DNA of 64,000 nucleotides from Pseudomonas costantinii (GTDB lineage: Bacteria; Pseudomonadota; Gammaproteobacteria; Pseudomonadales; Pseudomonadaceae): contig NZ_MDDR01000039.1 of NCBI RefSeq assembly GCF_001870435.1, forward strand, positions 124,001-188,000. The letters run 5' to 3'. The position numbers were made by a program, and so were the translations under genes. The notes under the pieces are model-generated. The model had not been told where the DNA came from. It worked only from the letters and a program-made list of their open reading frames with translations, and searched no databases. Below, one piece after another: positions 1-8,978 of the stretch. Position 1 is the first letter of the stretch. The number at the start of each line of letters is the position of its first letter.

Positions 1-2457
1 GAACAAGCCCTCAAAGACAGCCAGGAGCGCCTTGATCTGGCCCTGGACTCGGCGCAACTGGGCACCTGGGACTGGCACATTCCCAGCGGCATGCTCTACG
101 GTTCAGCCCGCGCCGCCCAACTGCATGGCCTGCCGCCCGAGCCCTTCCACGAACCTTTCGACGCGTTTTTTGAAGGCATGTCCGATGAAGAGCGCGAGGG
201 CATGCGTAACGCCTACCGCAGCTTGCGCGAAGGCCCGGACGGTAACTATCAGTTGACCTACCGTGTGCTGATGGAGGACGGCAGCGCACGCTACCTGGAA
301 AGCCGTGCACGCCTCTATCGTGATGAATCCGGCAAGCCCTTGCGCATGGCGGGCACCTTGCTGGACATCACCGACCAGGTGGAACGCGAGCAGCGCCTGA
401 CAGCCTCCGAAGAAAAATTCGCCAGCCTGTTCCAGGCCAGCCCCGACCCGATCTGCGTCACCTGCCTGGACAGTAGCTCATTTATCGAAATCAACCCCGC
501 CTTTACCCAGACCTTCGGCTGGACCGCCGCCGAAGTGATCAACAAAAGCGCCGAGCAGATCGGCCTCTGGGATGACTCGAGCAAGCGCCTGCAACGTATC
601 GAACAAGTGATTCGTGAGCAGTCATTAAATAATGTAGCCATTGTGGTCCATCACAAAAACGGCCAGAGCCTGACCTGCATGATTTCCAGCCGCCTGATCA
701 AAGTGGGCGATCAGCCGTGCATCGTCACCACGCTGCGTGATATCACCCAGCAACAGCGCTCGGAAGCCGCGCTCAAGGCCAGTGAAGAGAAGTTCGCCAA
801 GGCCTTCCACTCCAGCCCCGATGCAATTTCCATCACCGAGCGCGATACGGGTCGTTATGTAGAGGTCAACGACGGCTTCTGCCGCCTGACCGGTTATCGC
901 GCCGAAGAAGCCATCGGCCTCACGCTGTACCAGATCGGCATCTGGGCCGATGAAAACCAACGTGCCGCGCTGTTGGCCGAACTACAGATCAAGGGCCGTA
1001 TTCCTCACCTTGAAATGCTCTGGCACAACAAACGTGGCGAGTTGCTGGCGGTCGAGGTCTCGGTCGAACCGATCACCCTGAATGAAACGCCGTGCCTGCT
1101 GCTGACTGCCCGGGATGTGAGCTTGCTGAAAAACGCCCAGGCGCAGATTCGCCACCTGGCCTATCACGACCCGTTGACCAACCTGCCCAATCGCGCGCTG
1201 CTCATGGACCGCCTGAGCCAGCAGATCGCCCTGCTCAAGCGCCACAACCTGCGCGGCGCCTTGCTGTTTCTCGACCTTGACCACTTCAAGCACATCAACG
1301 ACTCCCTCGGCCACCCGGTGGGCGACACCGTGCTGAAAATTGTCACTGCGCGCCTGGAAGCCAGCGTACGCATGGAAGATACGGTGGCGCGCCTGGGCGG
1401 CGATGAGTTTGTAGTGCTGCTCAGCGGCTTGGACGGCACACGGACGCAAGTCAGCGCCCAGGTGCAGGAGTTGGCCGATACCCTGCGCGAATTGCTCTCC
1501 GAACCGATGTTCCTCGATGGACACCGCCTGCAGGTCACACCCAGCATTGGCGTAGCGCTGATCCCCGATCATGGTTCAACACCGGCTGATCTGCTCAAAC
1601 GTGCCGACATAGCCCTTTACCGGGCCAAGGATTCGGGGCGCAACACCACGCAGATGTTCCACAACAGCATGCAGAAAACCGCCAGTGAGCGCCTGCGCAT
1701 GGAGACCGACCTGCGCCTGGCGCTGTCGCGCGGCGAGTTCAGCGTGCATTACCAACCCCAGGTGGATGCGCGCGGCAACCGGATCGTCGGTGCCGAAGCC
1801 CTGGTGCGCTGGCAACATCCACAACTGGGCGCGCAATCACCCGCCGAATTTATCAAGGTACTGGAAGACAGCGGCCTGATCCTGGAAGTCGGGACCTGGA
1901 TTCTCGATGAAGCGTGCGGCGCATTTGCACAGTTGATTGCCGAAGGCCTGGTGGACCCGCTGAACTTCAGCCTGTGCGTGAACATCAGCCCCCGACAGTT
2001 TCGCCAGAACGACTTCGTGGAGCGGGTAGAACGCAGCCTCAAGCTGCACAATTTGCCCTACAGCCTGCTGAAACTGGAAATCACCGAAGGCATCGTGATC
2101 CAGAATCTGGACGACACAGTGCTCAAGATGCGCCGCCTGAAAAAAATGGGCGTGAGCTTTGCCATGGATGACTTCGGCACCGGCTACTCGTCGCTTACCT
2201 ACCTCAAGCGCCTGCCGGTGGATGCGCTGAAGATCGACCAATCCTTTGTGCGGGACGCAACCCATGACCCCAACGACGCGGAAATCATCCGCGCCATTGT
2301 GGCCATGGCGCGCAGTTTGAATCTGGAAGTGATAGCAGAGGGTGTAGAAACCCCGGAGCAACTGGCATTTCTGCAAAAGCTGGGGTGCCATTTATTTCAA
2401 GGGTATTTGCACAGCAGGCCATTGCCGATTGAGGGGTTCAGGCAGTTGTTGGAATAG
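1..2457 (+). CDS. PAS-GGDEF-EAL cyclic-di-GMP protein (5' truncated)
   Basis: The frame is open from base 1, so the N-terminus lies outside the window; 818 residues are visible. Three PAS-type segments come first (the last two each preceded by an ASEEKFA repeat), then a GGDEF domain and an EAL domain. The GGDEF motif is intact at visible residues 466-470, with an RxxD inhibitory-site motif (RMED) five residues before it. The EAL motif is at 599-601 and the later DDFGTGYSSL motif is present, so both diguanylate cyclase and c-di-GMP phosphodiesterase activities are possible. No membrane segment is seen in the visible part, so sensing may be through the PAS domains or through the missing N-terminus. 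Which activity dominates cannot be told from sequence. Confidence 0.95.
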   Translation, partial: EQALKDSQERLDLALDSAQLGTWDWHIPSGMLYGSARAAQLHGLPPEPFHEPFDAFFEGMSDEEREGMRNAYRSLREGPDGNYQLTYRVLMEDGSARYLESRARLYRDESGKPLRMAGTLLDITDQVEREQRLTASEEKFASLFQASPDPICVTCLDSSSFIEINPAFTQTFGWTAAEVINKSAEQIGLWDDSSKRLQRIEQVIREQSLNNVAIVVHHKNGQSLTCMISSRLIKVGDQPCIVTTLRDITQQQRSEAALKASEEKFAKAFHSSPDAISITERDTGRYVEVNDGFCRLTGYRAEEAIGLTLYQIGIWADENQRAALLAELQIKGRIPHLEMLWHNKRGELLAVEVSVEPITLNETPCLLLTARDVSLLKNAQAQIRHLAYHDPLTNLPNRALLMDRLSQQIALLKRHNLRGALLFLDLDHFKHINDSLGHPVGDTVLKIVTARLEASVRMEDTVARLGGDEFVVLLSGLDGTRTQVSAQVQELADTLRELLSEPMFLDGHRLQVTPSIGVALIPDHGSTPADLLKRADIALYRAKDSGRNTTQMFHNSMQKTASERLRMETDLRLALSRGEFSVHYQPQVDARGNRIVGAEALVRWQHPQLGAQSPAEFIKVLEDSGLILEVGTWILDEACGAFAQLIAEGLVDPLNFSLCVNISPRQFRQNDFVERVERSLKLHNLPYSLLKLEITEGIVIQNLDDTVLKMRRLKKMGVSFAMDDFGTGYSSLTYLKRLPVDALKIDQSFVRDATHDPNDAEIIRAIVAMARSLNLEVIAEGVETPEQLAFLQKLGCHLFQGYLHSRPLPIEGFRQLLE

Positions 2458-2469
2458 GCACGCAGCGGA

Positions 2470-3771
2470 TCACACTAACTTTAGCGCGCGGTACCCGGTG
2501 TTCATCCATTGCGATGAAGCCAAGTCGTATTTTTGACCGTAGTAGTCGATCGCACCATTGATCACCGCAACCGAATGCCCATGATCGGCCAGGGTGCCGA
2601 TGGCGCCGTTCGACAGCTCCCGCACATCCGCTTCACGAACATAGGCAGACAGCCCTAGTCTATACAGCGCTTGACCTGGGTATTCGCCATCATTCAACGT
2701 GTCCATGGCCACCTCAAAACTCTGGCTGGCGCGAAAGTCGTTGTTTTCCAACTGCGCACGCTTGGCACTCACGGCGTACAAAAAATTGGCATCGTTGAGC
2801 AACGCCTGATCGTCGCCACGAAAATGTGACGCGCGCTTGGCCTTGCTCAGTTCGTCATGGCTCAAGCGCACCGTCACGCCATCTCTAAAGGTCACTTCGT
2901 AGCCATCAGGCGTCGAGCTGATCTTCCGATAAATACCGGCGGGGTTCTGTCCGAAACGCATCATCGCCGCCTTGATTGCTGACACAGTGACGCAATTACC
3001 TTCAACGCTTTGATAAAACCCGGACCAGATGTTCTGGGGCTTCACCCCAACGGGGACTTCGGATACAACGGCGTCATTGCGAGGTGGCACAAGTGTGTCG
3101 GCATGGGCGTTATCGTTGAACAGCCGATAGACATACTCTTGACCCACCCTGCGCTTATCGTCGTAAACGTACTTCACGCCGTCCCGAACCAGCGCACCCG
3201 AAAAGTTATTCGCACCCGTTGCAACCGCCACAGCGTCCTTGCCCATTATCTGGAGGGCAGGAACATACTGGGTCATGCCATAGACACCCATGCCCTTCAA
3301 GCACCTCAGGGGCGTCTCGCCTTCCAGTGTCTTGGCCAGGGCGGACTCGAAATTGGGATAACCGCCTTCAATTTGCTTGCGCTTGACGAAAGCGGCAAAC
3401 ACAAAGTTCGCGTCCCGGATCGCTGATGGGTCTTTGCCCTGAAATCTTGACGCCTGAGAGGCTCGCCTCACCTCATCATGGGTAACACGAACGTTAAATT
3501 CGTCCTTCATCGTCACAGCATAGCCAGTAGCGTCGGGCTTCACTTTGTCAAACATGTCCGCCGGCGTTCGACCGAAGGTCATCATCAGCATCTTGATAAC
3601 AGCCGCATGGGTGCTGCAATCAAATGTTTCGCCGAACCGCCGCTGACTGGCATTGAACGCATGGGTGATATCAGCAGGCTGTTGTCCCGCCTGCACAGAT
3701 GAAAGAAGGGGCAAAGCCTGACGATGAACACTCAAAGGAATAACAGGACAGTCATACACCGGGATATTCAT
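2470..3771 (-). CDS. Two-domain Cys/His protein, candidate type III-secreted protein
   Basis: 433 residues, no recognised family. It contains the same roughly 170-residue domain twice. The second copy has Cys260 in a GNCVTVSAIKAAM motif and His399 in GHSVAVIN, followed by Asn405, an arrangement like papain-type cysteine proteases. In the first copy the Cys is kept (Cys52, DCSTHAAVIK) but the position of the His is Asn189 (NFSGALV), so this copy looks catalytically dead. The neighbouring gene at 3854-4828 has a third copy. It is the last gene of a three-gene minus-strand operon behind a HrpL-type box at 6347-6374. Start ATG at 3771 has AGGAAG upstream. A protease role is inference from residue spacing only. 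Confidence 0.7.
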   Translation of the reverse strand: MNIPVYDCPVIPLSVHRQALPLLSSVQAGQQPADITHAFNASQRRFGETFDCSTHAAVIKMLMMTFGRTPADMFDKVKPDATGYAVTMKDEFNVRVTHDEVRRASQASRFQGKDPSAIRDANFVFAAFVKRKQIEGGYPNFESALAKTLEGETPLRCLKGMGVYGMTQYVPALQIMGKDAVAVATGANNFSGALVRDGVKYVYDDKRRVGQEYVYRLFNDNAHADTLVPPRNDAVVSEVPVGVKPQNIWSGFYQSVEGNCVTVSAIKAAMMRFGQNPAGIYRKISSTPDGYEVTFRDGVTVRLSHDELSKAKRASHFRGDDQALLNDANFLYAVSAKRAQLENNDFRASQSFEVAMDTLNDGEYPGQALYRLGLSAYVREADVRELSNGAIGTLADHGHSVAVINGAIDYYGQKYDLASSQWMNTGYRALKLV

Positions 3772-3853
3772 ACACTGGACTTCCTAACACTTATAAGATC
3801 GATACGTCGCGGAACACACCGCCTGGGTGTGCTGACTGCGTCGCCAATTCACA

Positions 3854-4828
3854 TCAGCTAACAGGCGACCGCATTAGGGCTATTGCGTCACCCCGCGCAG
3901 GGGAAAAGCCTTGCCTCCCCCATATTTCCTCTCGCCCATTAATCACCGCCACCGAATGCCCTTTGCGATTGCACATGCCCAACTGACCACGGGCAAGCTC
4001 ACTGACAGCAACCGTTTTCATGTACTTCCTCAGACCCAATCGCTGAAGGCCCTCCCCTGGTTCCCACTCGTCCTCACCGTCATTGAGGCTACGCACCGCC
4101 GCATGAAAACTTTTGCCCGCTGTGCGGTCGTTATTTTCCATCTGCGCACGCTTGGCGCTGACAGCGAAAAGAAAGTGCGCGTCCTTGAGCATCTCTTTGT
4201 CGGCCCCAATAAACTGTGTGCTACGTGCCCCCACAGCCAGTTCACGCTCCGTGAGAGTGAGCGCAAAGTCATCCCGCATGATCACGCGGTAACCGCCGTC
4301 AACTTTTGTGACCCGCTTATAAATATCAACAGGGCTTTGACCAAACTGATGCATAGCCGCCTTGATGGCTGACACCGTCGCACAGTTCCAGCCAGGCCCC
4401 TGACGAAATCCACGCCAGATATTGTCCGGTTTTGCACCGTTTCGTTTTGTCGAAAGGCCAGGGATATACCTAGCAGTGTCAGAGGGGGGAGAGGTCGGCT
4501 CCAGCAGCGGCAATTCGCTGGGGGGCCGTTCAGGTTGCGGAGATATATCGACAACTTTTTTAACGCATTCCTCAGGCAGCGGACGGGTCAATTTATTGAA
4601 ATAGGAAGTAAAAAACCCCACCAGCATAGTCAATCCACTGGCGACATCGGCCAACTTCACGTAACGCTTGGCTCCATACTCGGACTGTATTCGTCGGTCG
4701 AAACAGAGACCATTATTGAATGCGCTGCCCCATTGAGTTTTATCATTATGGATACTCGAGCCCACCGCAAACTCGGCCTGAGACGCACCCACTACACGCA
4801 CACTACTATTAATTGAATAACTACGCAT
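3854..4828 (-). CDS. Single-domain Cys/His protein, candidate type III-secreted protein
   Basis: 324 residues from ATG at 4828; I prefer this start over the ATG at 4840 because GGAGGGG lies 5 bases before it. The N-terminus is rich in Ser, Asn and Gln, as type III signals often are. A hydrophobic stretch is at about residues 60-78, then a Pro-rich segment (98-116). The C-terminal half carries Cys149 (WNCATVSAIKAAM), His291 (KGHSVAVIN) and Asn297, matching the second domain of the gene at 2470-3771 closely. It is the middle gene of the operon that starts with the repeat protein at 4918-6246. A cysteine protease or transferase fold is possible but not shown. Confidence 0.7.
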   Translation of the reverse strand: MRSYSINSSVRVVGASQAEFAVGSSIHNDKTQWGSAFNNGLCFDRRIQSEYGAKRYVKLADVASGLTMLVGFFTSYFNKLTRPLPEECVKKVVDISPQPERPPSELPLLEPTSPPSDTARYIPGLSTKRNGAKPDNIWRGFRQGPGWNCATVSAIKAAMHQFGQSPVDIYKRVTKVDGGYRVIMRDDFALTLTERELAVGARSTQFIGADKEMLKDAHFLFAVSAKRAQMENNDRTAGKSFHAAVRSLNDGEDEWEPGEGLQRLGLRKYMKTVAVSELARGQLGMCNRKGHSVAVINGREEIWGRQGFSPARGDAIALMRSPVS

Positions 4829-4849
4829 ACACCCCTCCATGAGCGGGCA

Positions 4850-4882
4850 CTTCTCCGAACTGAGTCATTCGGAGAAGTTTTT
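4850..4882 (+). terminator. Perfect hairpin followed by T-tract on the plus strand
   Basis: A perfect 10-bp inverted repeat (CTTCTCCGAA / TTCGGAGAAG) with an 8-base loop is followed by TTTTT on the plus strand. No plus-strand gene ends here. On the minus strand, where the operon runs, the same hairpin has no T-tract, so it might instead dampen or protect the transcript between the first and second genes, or stop antisense transcription. Confidence 0.45.
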
Positions 4883-4917
4883 GCTCTATTCAAATATTAG
4901 AAACAAGGCCATTACTT

Positions 4918-6246
4918 TCAAGACTTGAACGTGGATCGCGTATTAAAGCGCCAGTCCATGCGATCAAATTCATTTTCAGCCGGCCCCGCACTGGTTACTC
5001 CAACCGGCGATCCATCCGGACGCCTATTTGAAGTGATGTCAGGGACGTCATCGAGAATAGGGAGCGGTGTTACTTCGGGCTTGGCGTTTGATATCACTGT
5101 TGGAGTGAAGTCTGGTACCCCTTTAGGCTTGGCATTGGGTGTCACTTCAAGCTTGGAATCTGGCGTCACTTCAGACTTGGTATTTGGAATCTCTCCAGGC
5201 TTGGTGTCTGGCGTCACTACAGACTTGGCATTTGGAATCCATCCAGGCTTGATGTCTGACGTCACTTCTGGCTTGGAGTGGGCCTCAGGATTGCCAGGCA
5301 AAACGCGCACATTCGGTCTTACCCTTGGTCGCACGCCGTTGTCCAGCGGCGCGTTCGTATCAGGGCAGTGACAGTGATCAATGTTCACATTCACATGCAC
5401 GTTTGCTTTGGCATCGTTGGTAACGGTGATGTCTGGCATGGGGACCTGTGGCAGAACCGGACCTACATTTTGCTTAAGCGCACCCAGCGTTAATACCGGC
5501 AGGTCGCTTGCCTTTCCATCATGAATGGCGGCGGTGCTGGCCTTGAGTTCAGACGGCAAAACCGGATTCTGTTGTTGCTTGAGCGCACCCGCCGTCAATA
5601 CGGGTTGGTCGCTTGCCATGGCATCCTTGGTGCCGGTGGTGTCAGGTTTGGTTACGGGTGGCAAAATCGGGCCTAAGTGATTTTTGAGCACTTCCGACGT
5701 CATTGCTGGCAAGTCGCTTGCCTTGATTTCCTTGGTATCGATGGTGCCGGGGTTGGTTGCGGTTGGCAAAACCGGACCTAAATGCTTTTTGAGCGCTTCC
5801 GGGGTCAGTGCTGGCAAGTCACTTGCCTTGGCATCCTTGGTGCCGGTGGTGTCAGGTTTGGTTACCGCTGGCAATACCGGACCTAACTGCTGCTTGAGCG
5901 CTTCCGGCGTTAAGGCTGGAAGATTTTTTGCGCTCGGGCTCAATGGTTGTTTGCCTGCATCCGGCTTTACGATCGGCAACGCCCCCTTATCGGGCAACAC
6001 ACTGGACTTCGACTGTTTACCAGCAAACATTTCTCGTAGTGCTTTGAAAACAAGTTCCAACATATCAAACAACTTGGTCATGGTGCCCGCATCAACGGTT
6101 ATTCCACCCTGTGGAACGTTGAACGTATGACTGGCATTCGCACTAGCAATCAAGGGTGAGTTGATTTTCGCAGGCGCTGATGGGGATTTATCAAGGTGAG
6201 CGTGGTCAACGCTTACGAAGGGAGGCGTGTGAATCGACAGGGACAT
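4918..6246 (-). CDS. Pro-rich 35-residue-repeat protein, candidate HrpL-dependent secreted protein
   Basis: 442 residues from ATG at 6246 (AAGGA 7 bases upstream). No known family recognised. An N-terminal Ser/Asn-rich segment is followed by an amphipathic helix (about residues 57-75, TKLFDMLELVFKALREMF). Residues 109-283 are five tandem 35-residue repeats built on LPALTPEALKQQLGPVLP. After a short His/Cys patch (DHCHCPD) comes a region of shorter Lys-Pro-Val-Thr repeats (PNAKxEVTPD). The gene is first in its operon, about 100 bases downstream of a HrpL-type promoter box. Lack of a Sec signal peptide together with that box supports export by a type III system. No type III structural genes are in the window. 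Confidence 0.7.
   Translation of the reverse strand: MSLSIHTPPFVSVDHAHLDKSPSAPAKINSPLIASANASHTFNVPQGGITVDAGTMTKLFDMLELVFKALREMFAGKQSKSSVLPDKGALPIVKPDAGKQPLSPSAKNLPALTPEALKQQLGPVLPAVTKPDTTGTKDAKASDLPALTPEALKKHLGPVLPTATNPGTIDTKEIKASDLPAMTSEVLKNHLGPILPPVTKPDTTGTKDAMASDQPVLTAGALKQQQNPVLPSELKASTAAIHDGKASDLPVLTLGALKQNVGPVLPQVPMPDITVTNDAKANVHVNVNIDHCHCPDTNAPLDNGVRPRVRPNVRVLPGNPEAHSKPEVTSDIKPGWIPNAKSVVTPDTKPGEIPNTKSEVTPDSKLEVTPNAKPKGVPDFTPTVISNAKPEVTPLPILDDVPDITSNRRPDGSPVGVTSAGPAENEFDRMDWRFNTRSTFKS
5398..5922 (-). repeat. Five tandem 105-bp coding repeats
   Basis: In-frame repeats encoding five units of 35 residues within the gene at 4918-6246. Units drift: the fourth and fifth have lost part of the LGPVLP motif. 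Such repeats can change copy number by recombination or slippage. Confidence 0.8.
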
Positions 6247-6346
6247 ATCCAATTCCTTATTCAGTAAGACCCGACTCTATTAACGAGCCGGCAAAGAGTA
6301 TTTTTGATAACTGGACAACAACCCGGGTCGCTCTCCAGTCCATACT

Positions 6347-6374
6347 TTCGTGGAGTTTTGCTCCGTCGAGTTCC
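6347..6374 (-). promoter_or_regulatory. HrpL-type promoter (hrp box)
   Basis: On the minus strand GGAACT is followed by a 15-base spacer and CCACGAA. The established HrpL consensus is GGAACC-N15/16-CCACNNA, so only one base of the conserved positions differs. It lies about 100 bases before the ATG at 6246 and points into the three-gene operon. Confidence 0.75.
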
Positions 6375-6568
6375 CAGAATCGTCCTTCATATAAGGAAAC
6401 TAAAGCAGGTTTTGAGACTTTTCCTCCTCGACACTTCAGCAAATACCCTTTGCGCACGCTATCTATAGCCGCTGGAACCTGACACACACGCTAATAAACC
6501 GAACAAACAGCAACTTACAGACATCATTACTCAAAAAACCGAACTGCCAACTGTGCTAGCGCGCACAT

Positions 6569-6590
6569 AAAAAAAGGCGCCTAAGGCGCC
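6569..6590 (-). terminator. Rho-independent terminator of dusC
   Basis: On the minus strand GGCGCC-TTA-GGCGCC is followed by seven T, 47 bases after the dusC stop. Confidence 0.85.
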
Positions 6591-6636
6591 CGTTCTTGGA
6601 TTGAATAAAACATCTATAAATATAAACTCGATATTG

Positions 6637-7602
6637 CTACGCCACCGTTTCCACTGGATGCTTCATACCCAACAGTCGACTAACCTGCTCCAAATCGGTT
6701 TCCCGGCGCATCGCCGTAAACAGCTCCACCGCTTCCGGGTAATTGCGCGTCAACATCGCCAGCCATTGCTTCAAACGGCCCGGCGCCTGACGCTCCGTGA
6801 GCTGTGCCACCGATTGGGTCCAGAACTCCTGGAGCATGGGCTGCATCTGCGCCCAGGTCATTTCCACCACGTCTTCGCCCGCCTTCGCCGCCGCGATCTG
6901 TCGAGCCAGGTCAGGGCGTGCTACCAGACCACGGCCGAGCATGATGTCCTCGGCGCCGCTGATTTCACGGCAACGTCTCCAGTCTTCGACGCTCCAGATA
7001 TCGCCATTGGCGAACACAGGCACCTTGACCACGTCCTGCACCCGCGGAATCCACTCCCAGTGGGCCGGTGGCTTGTAACCGTCGGCCTTGGTACGCGCAT
7101 GCACAACAATATGCGCGGCGCCGCCTTCGGCCAGGGCCGTGGCGCACACCAGCGCGCCATCCGGGCTGTCGAAGCCCAGGCGCATTTTGGCCGTCACCGG
7201 GATATGCGCCGGGACTGCGCGACGCACATGTTCGACGATCTGGTTGAGCAGTTCCGGCTCCTTGAGCAACACCGCACCGCCACGGGACTTGTTAACGGTC
7301 TTGGCCGGGCAGCCGAAGTTGAGGTCAATCACTTGCGACCCAAGCTCGCAGGCCAGCGCGGCATTTTCCGCCAGGCAGACCGGGTCAGAACCGAGCAACT
7401 GCACGCGCAGCGGTACACCCGCTGCGGTGTGGGCACCGTGCAGCAGTTCCGGGGCGAGCTTGTGGAAATAAGCGGGGGTGAGCAGGCGGTCGTTGACGCG
7501 AATGAACTCGGTCACGCACCAGTCAATACCGCCCACGCGGGTCAACACGTCCCGCAGGATGTTGTCGACCAACCCCTCCATGGGCGCCAAAGCAATTTGC
7601 AT
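6637..7602 (-). CDS. dusC: tRNA-dihydrouridine synthase C
   Basis: 321 residues from ATG at 7602. An upstream in-frame GTG at 7611 is possible but the family starts at MQIALAPMEG. The protein reduces a specific uridine in the tRNA D-loop to dihydrouridine using FMN and NADPH. The N-terminal LAPMEGLVDN flavin-site motif and the catalytic-Cys motif LNFGCPAKTVNKSRGGA are present. Length and the LLGSDP segment fit DusC better than DusA or DusB. It stands alone with its own terminator. Confidence 0.92.
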   Translation of the reverse strand: MQIALAPMEGLVDNILRDVLTRVGGIDWCVTEFIRVNDRLLTPAYFHKLAPELLHGAHTAAGVPLRVQLLGSDPVCLAENAALACELGSQVIDLNFGCPAKTVNKSRGGAVLLKEPELLNQIVEHVRRAVPAHIPVTAKMRLGFDSPDGALVCATALAEGGAAHIVVHARTKADGYKPPAHWEWIPRVQDVVKVPVFANGDIWSVEDWRRCREISGAEDIMLGRGLVARPDLARQIAAAKAGEDVVEMTWAQMQPMLQEFWTQSVAQLTERQAPGRLKQWLAMLTRNYPEAVELFTAMRRETDLEQVSRLLGMKHPVETVA

Positions 7603-7657
7603 GGAAAACACTCAACAAAAATCGTGGCGCAGTTTACTGGGTTTCCCACAGCAACCG

Positions 7658-8092
7658 TTAACCCCCTGTCAGTGCGGGGCCGTAGCCGTCGGTAAACTCA
7701 GTCGGCATACGCTTGGGCTTGCCGCTGGACAGCTCGATGCAGACAAAGGTGGTTTGCGCACGCAGCAAGGTTGCGCCATCACGGGGGCGTACCAGTTGAA
7801 AACGACGGGTCATTTTCAGGCGTTGGTCCCAGTCGACAATCCAGGTCGCCAGTTGCAGCTCGTCGCCCTCGTAGCCTGCCGCCAGGTAGTCGATTTCATG
7901 GCGCACCACGGCCATGGCGCGGTCCAACCGCCGGTACTCGGTGAGGTCAAGCCCCAGGCGCTGGGAGTGCCGCCAGGCGCAGCGCTCCAGCCAGGACACG
8001 TACACCGCGTTATTGGCGTGCCCCAGACCGTCGATGTCTTCAGCCGCAACCTGCAGGTCGATGATGAACGGCGTTGCCAAATCCCAGCCCAT
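7658..8092 (-). CDS. Acyl-CoA thioesterase (4HBT hotdog family)
   Basis: 144 residues with a hotdog fold signature: residues near 19-32 read DIDGLGHANNAVYVSWLE, the typical HxNNxxY loop of YbgC/FadM-like enzymes with the conserved Asp and His. It probably hydrolyses acyl-CoA thioesters in the cytoplasm; the chain length is unknown. It is the most downstream gene of a run of three minus-strand genes with the hydrolase and TetR gene. Confidence 0.88.
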   Translation of the reverse strand: MGWDLATPFIIDLQVAAEDIDGLGHANNAVYVSWLERCAWRHSQRLGLDLTEYRRLDRAMAVVRHEIDYLAAGYEGDELQLATWIVDWDQRLKMTRRFQLVRPRDGATLLRAQTTFVCIELSSGKPKRMPTEFTDGYGPALTGG

Positions 8093-8130
8093 GCCTTGCT
8101 CCAGTCGATTAATGTCGGCGGAGCAGTGTA

Positions 8131-8967
8131 TCAGGCGGTTTGCCGCTCCTGTAAACGGCGGCCGGCCAGCAGGGCCAGCACGGCGTCGATCACCCGGGGA
8201 TCGGCCAGCACCTTCTGGTGGCCACCCTGCTCCAGGCGCAGCAGGCGGCTGTCGAACCAGGTGTCGTGGATTTGCTGGGAGGCTTTGACCGGAACGAATG
8301 TATCGTCTTCGGCGTGCACGATCAGCCCAGGAATGTTCATCTGATAATGAGCGACGTCCAAATGCTTGAGCGGCATCCCGAAGGTCAGCTCAACCTCCTG
8401 AATAAACGCGGAGCGCGCACGCGGCGGCAAGCCGACCATGCCCGCGAAACCGCGCAGCACATCAAGGAAACGTGACGGCGCGGCAATGCTTACCAACGCT
8501 TGCGTGCGCAGCCCCAACTGCACCGCCAGCATCGCACTGGCGCCGCCCATGGAGTGACCGACCACTGCGTGCAGCGGCGGCAGCTCAGCAGCGGCTTCGA
8601 GCATGGCCCGAGCGAACAGCAACACATGCGCCTCACGCCCCGGCGAACGGCCATGAGCCGGACCGTCCAAGGCAATCACCGAATAACCATTATCGACCAA
8701 CGCCGTGATCAGGCTGGCAAACTGCGTGGGGCGCCCTTCCCAACCATGCATCAGCAAGACCGCAGGCCCTTGCCCCCAACGCAGTGCAGACAGACCGAAG
8801 CGCAAGGTGATGCGCTCCGATTGCGCCAGCAGTGGTAACTCCCAATCACGCGGCGGCAGGTCCCGAGGGGTCATGAAGGTGCGACGCATCTTGCTGGCCA
8901 CCGTGTGCGGAGCCAGGCGACCGACAGTGCCATTGAAGCCACGAATCCAAGTTAATGCGCCCATCAT
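8131..8967 (-). CDS. Alpha/beta hydrolase
   Basis: 278 residues. The nucleophile elbow GHSMGG is at about residue 138-143, an HGWEG oxyanion segment at 75-79, and a late Asp (HAEDDTFVP) and His (EQGGHQKVL) complete a likely Ser-Asp-His triad. Substrate unknown. It starts 11 bases after the stop of the TetR gene, so the two are probably co-transcribed and the TetR protein may control it. Confidence 0.9.
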   Translation of the reverse strand: MMGALTWIRGFNGTVGRLAPHTVASKMRRTFMTPRDLPPRDWELPLLAQSERITLRFGLSALRWGQGPAVLLMHGWEGRPTQFASLITALVDNGYSVIALDGPAHGRSPGREAHVLLFARAMLEAAAELPPLHAVVGHSMGGASAMLAVQLGLRTQALVSIAAPSRFLDVLRGFAGMVGLPPRARSAFIQEVELTFGMPLKHLDVAHYQMNIPGLIVHAEDDTFVPVKASQQIHDTWFDSRLLRLEQGGHQKVLADPRVIDAVLALLAGRRLQERQTA

Positions 8968-8978
8968 GCGATTCCTCT

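Noticed and set aside
6257..6487. 76-residue minus-strand reading frame across the hrp box
   Set aside because: No ribosome binding site, and it overlaps the promoter of the operon.
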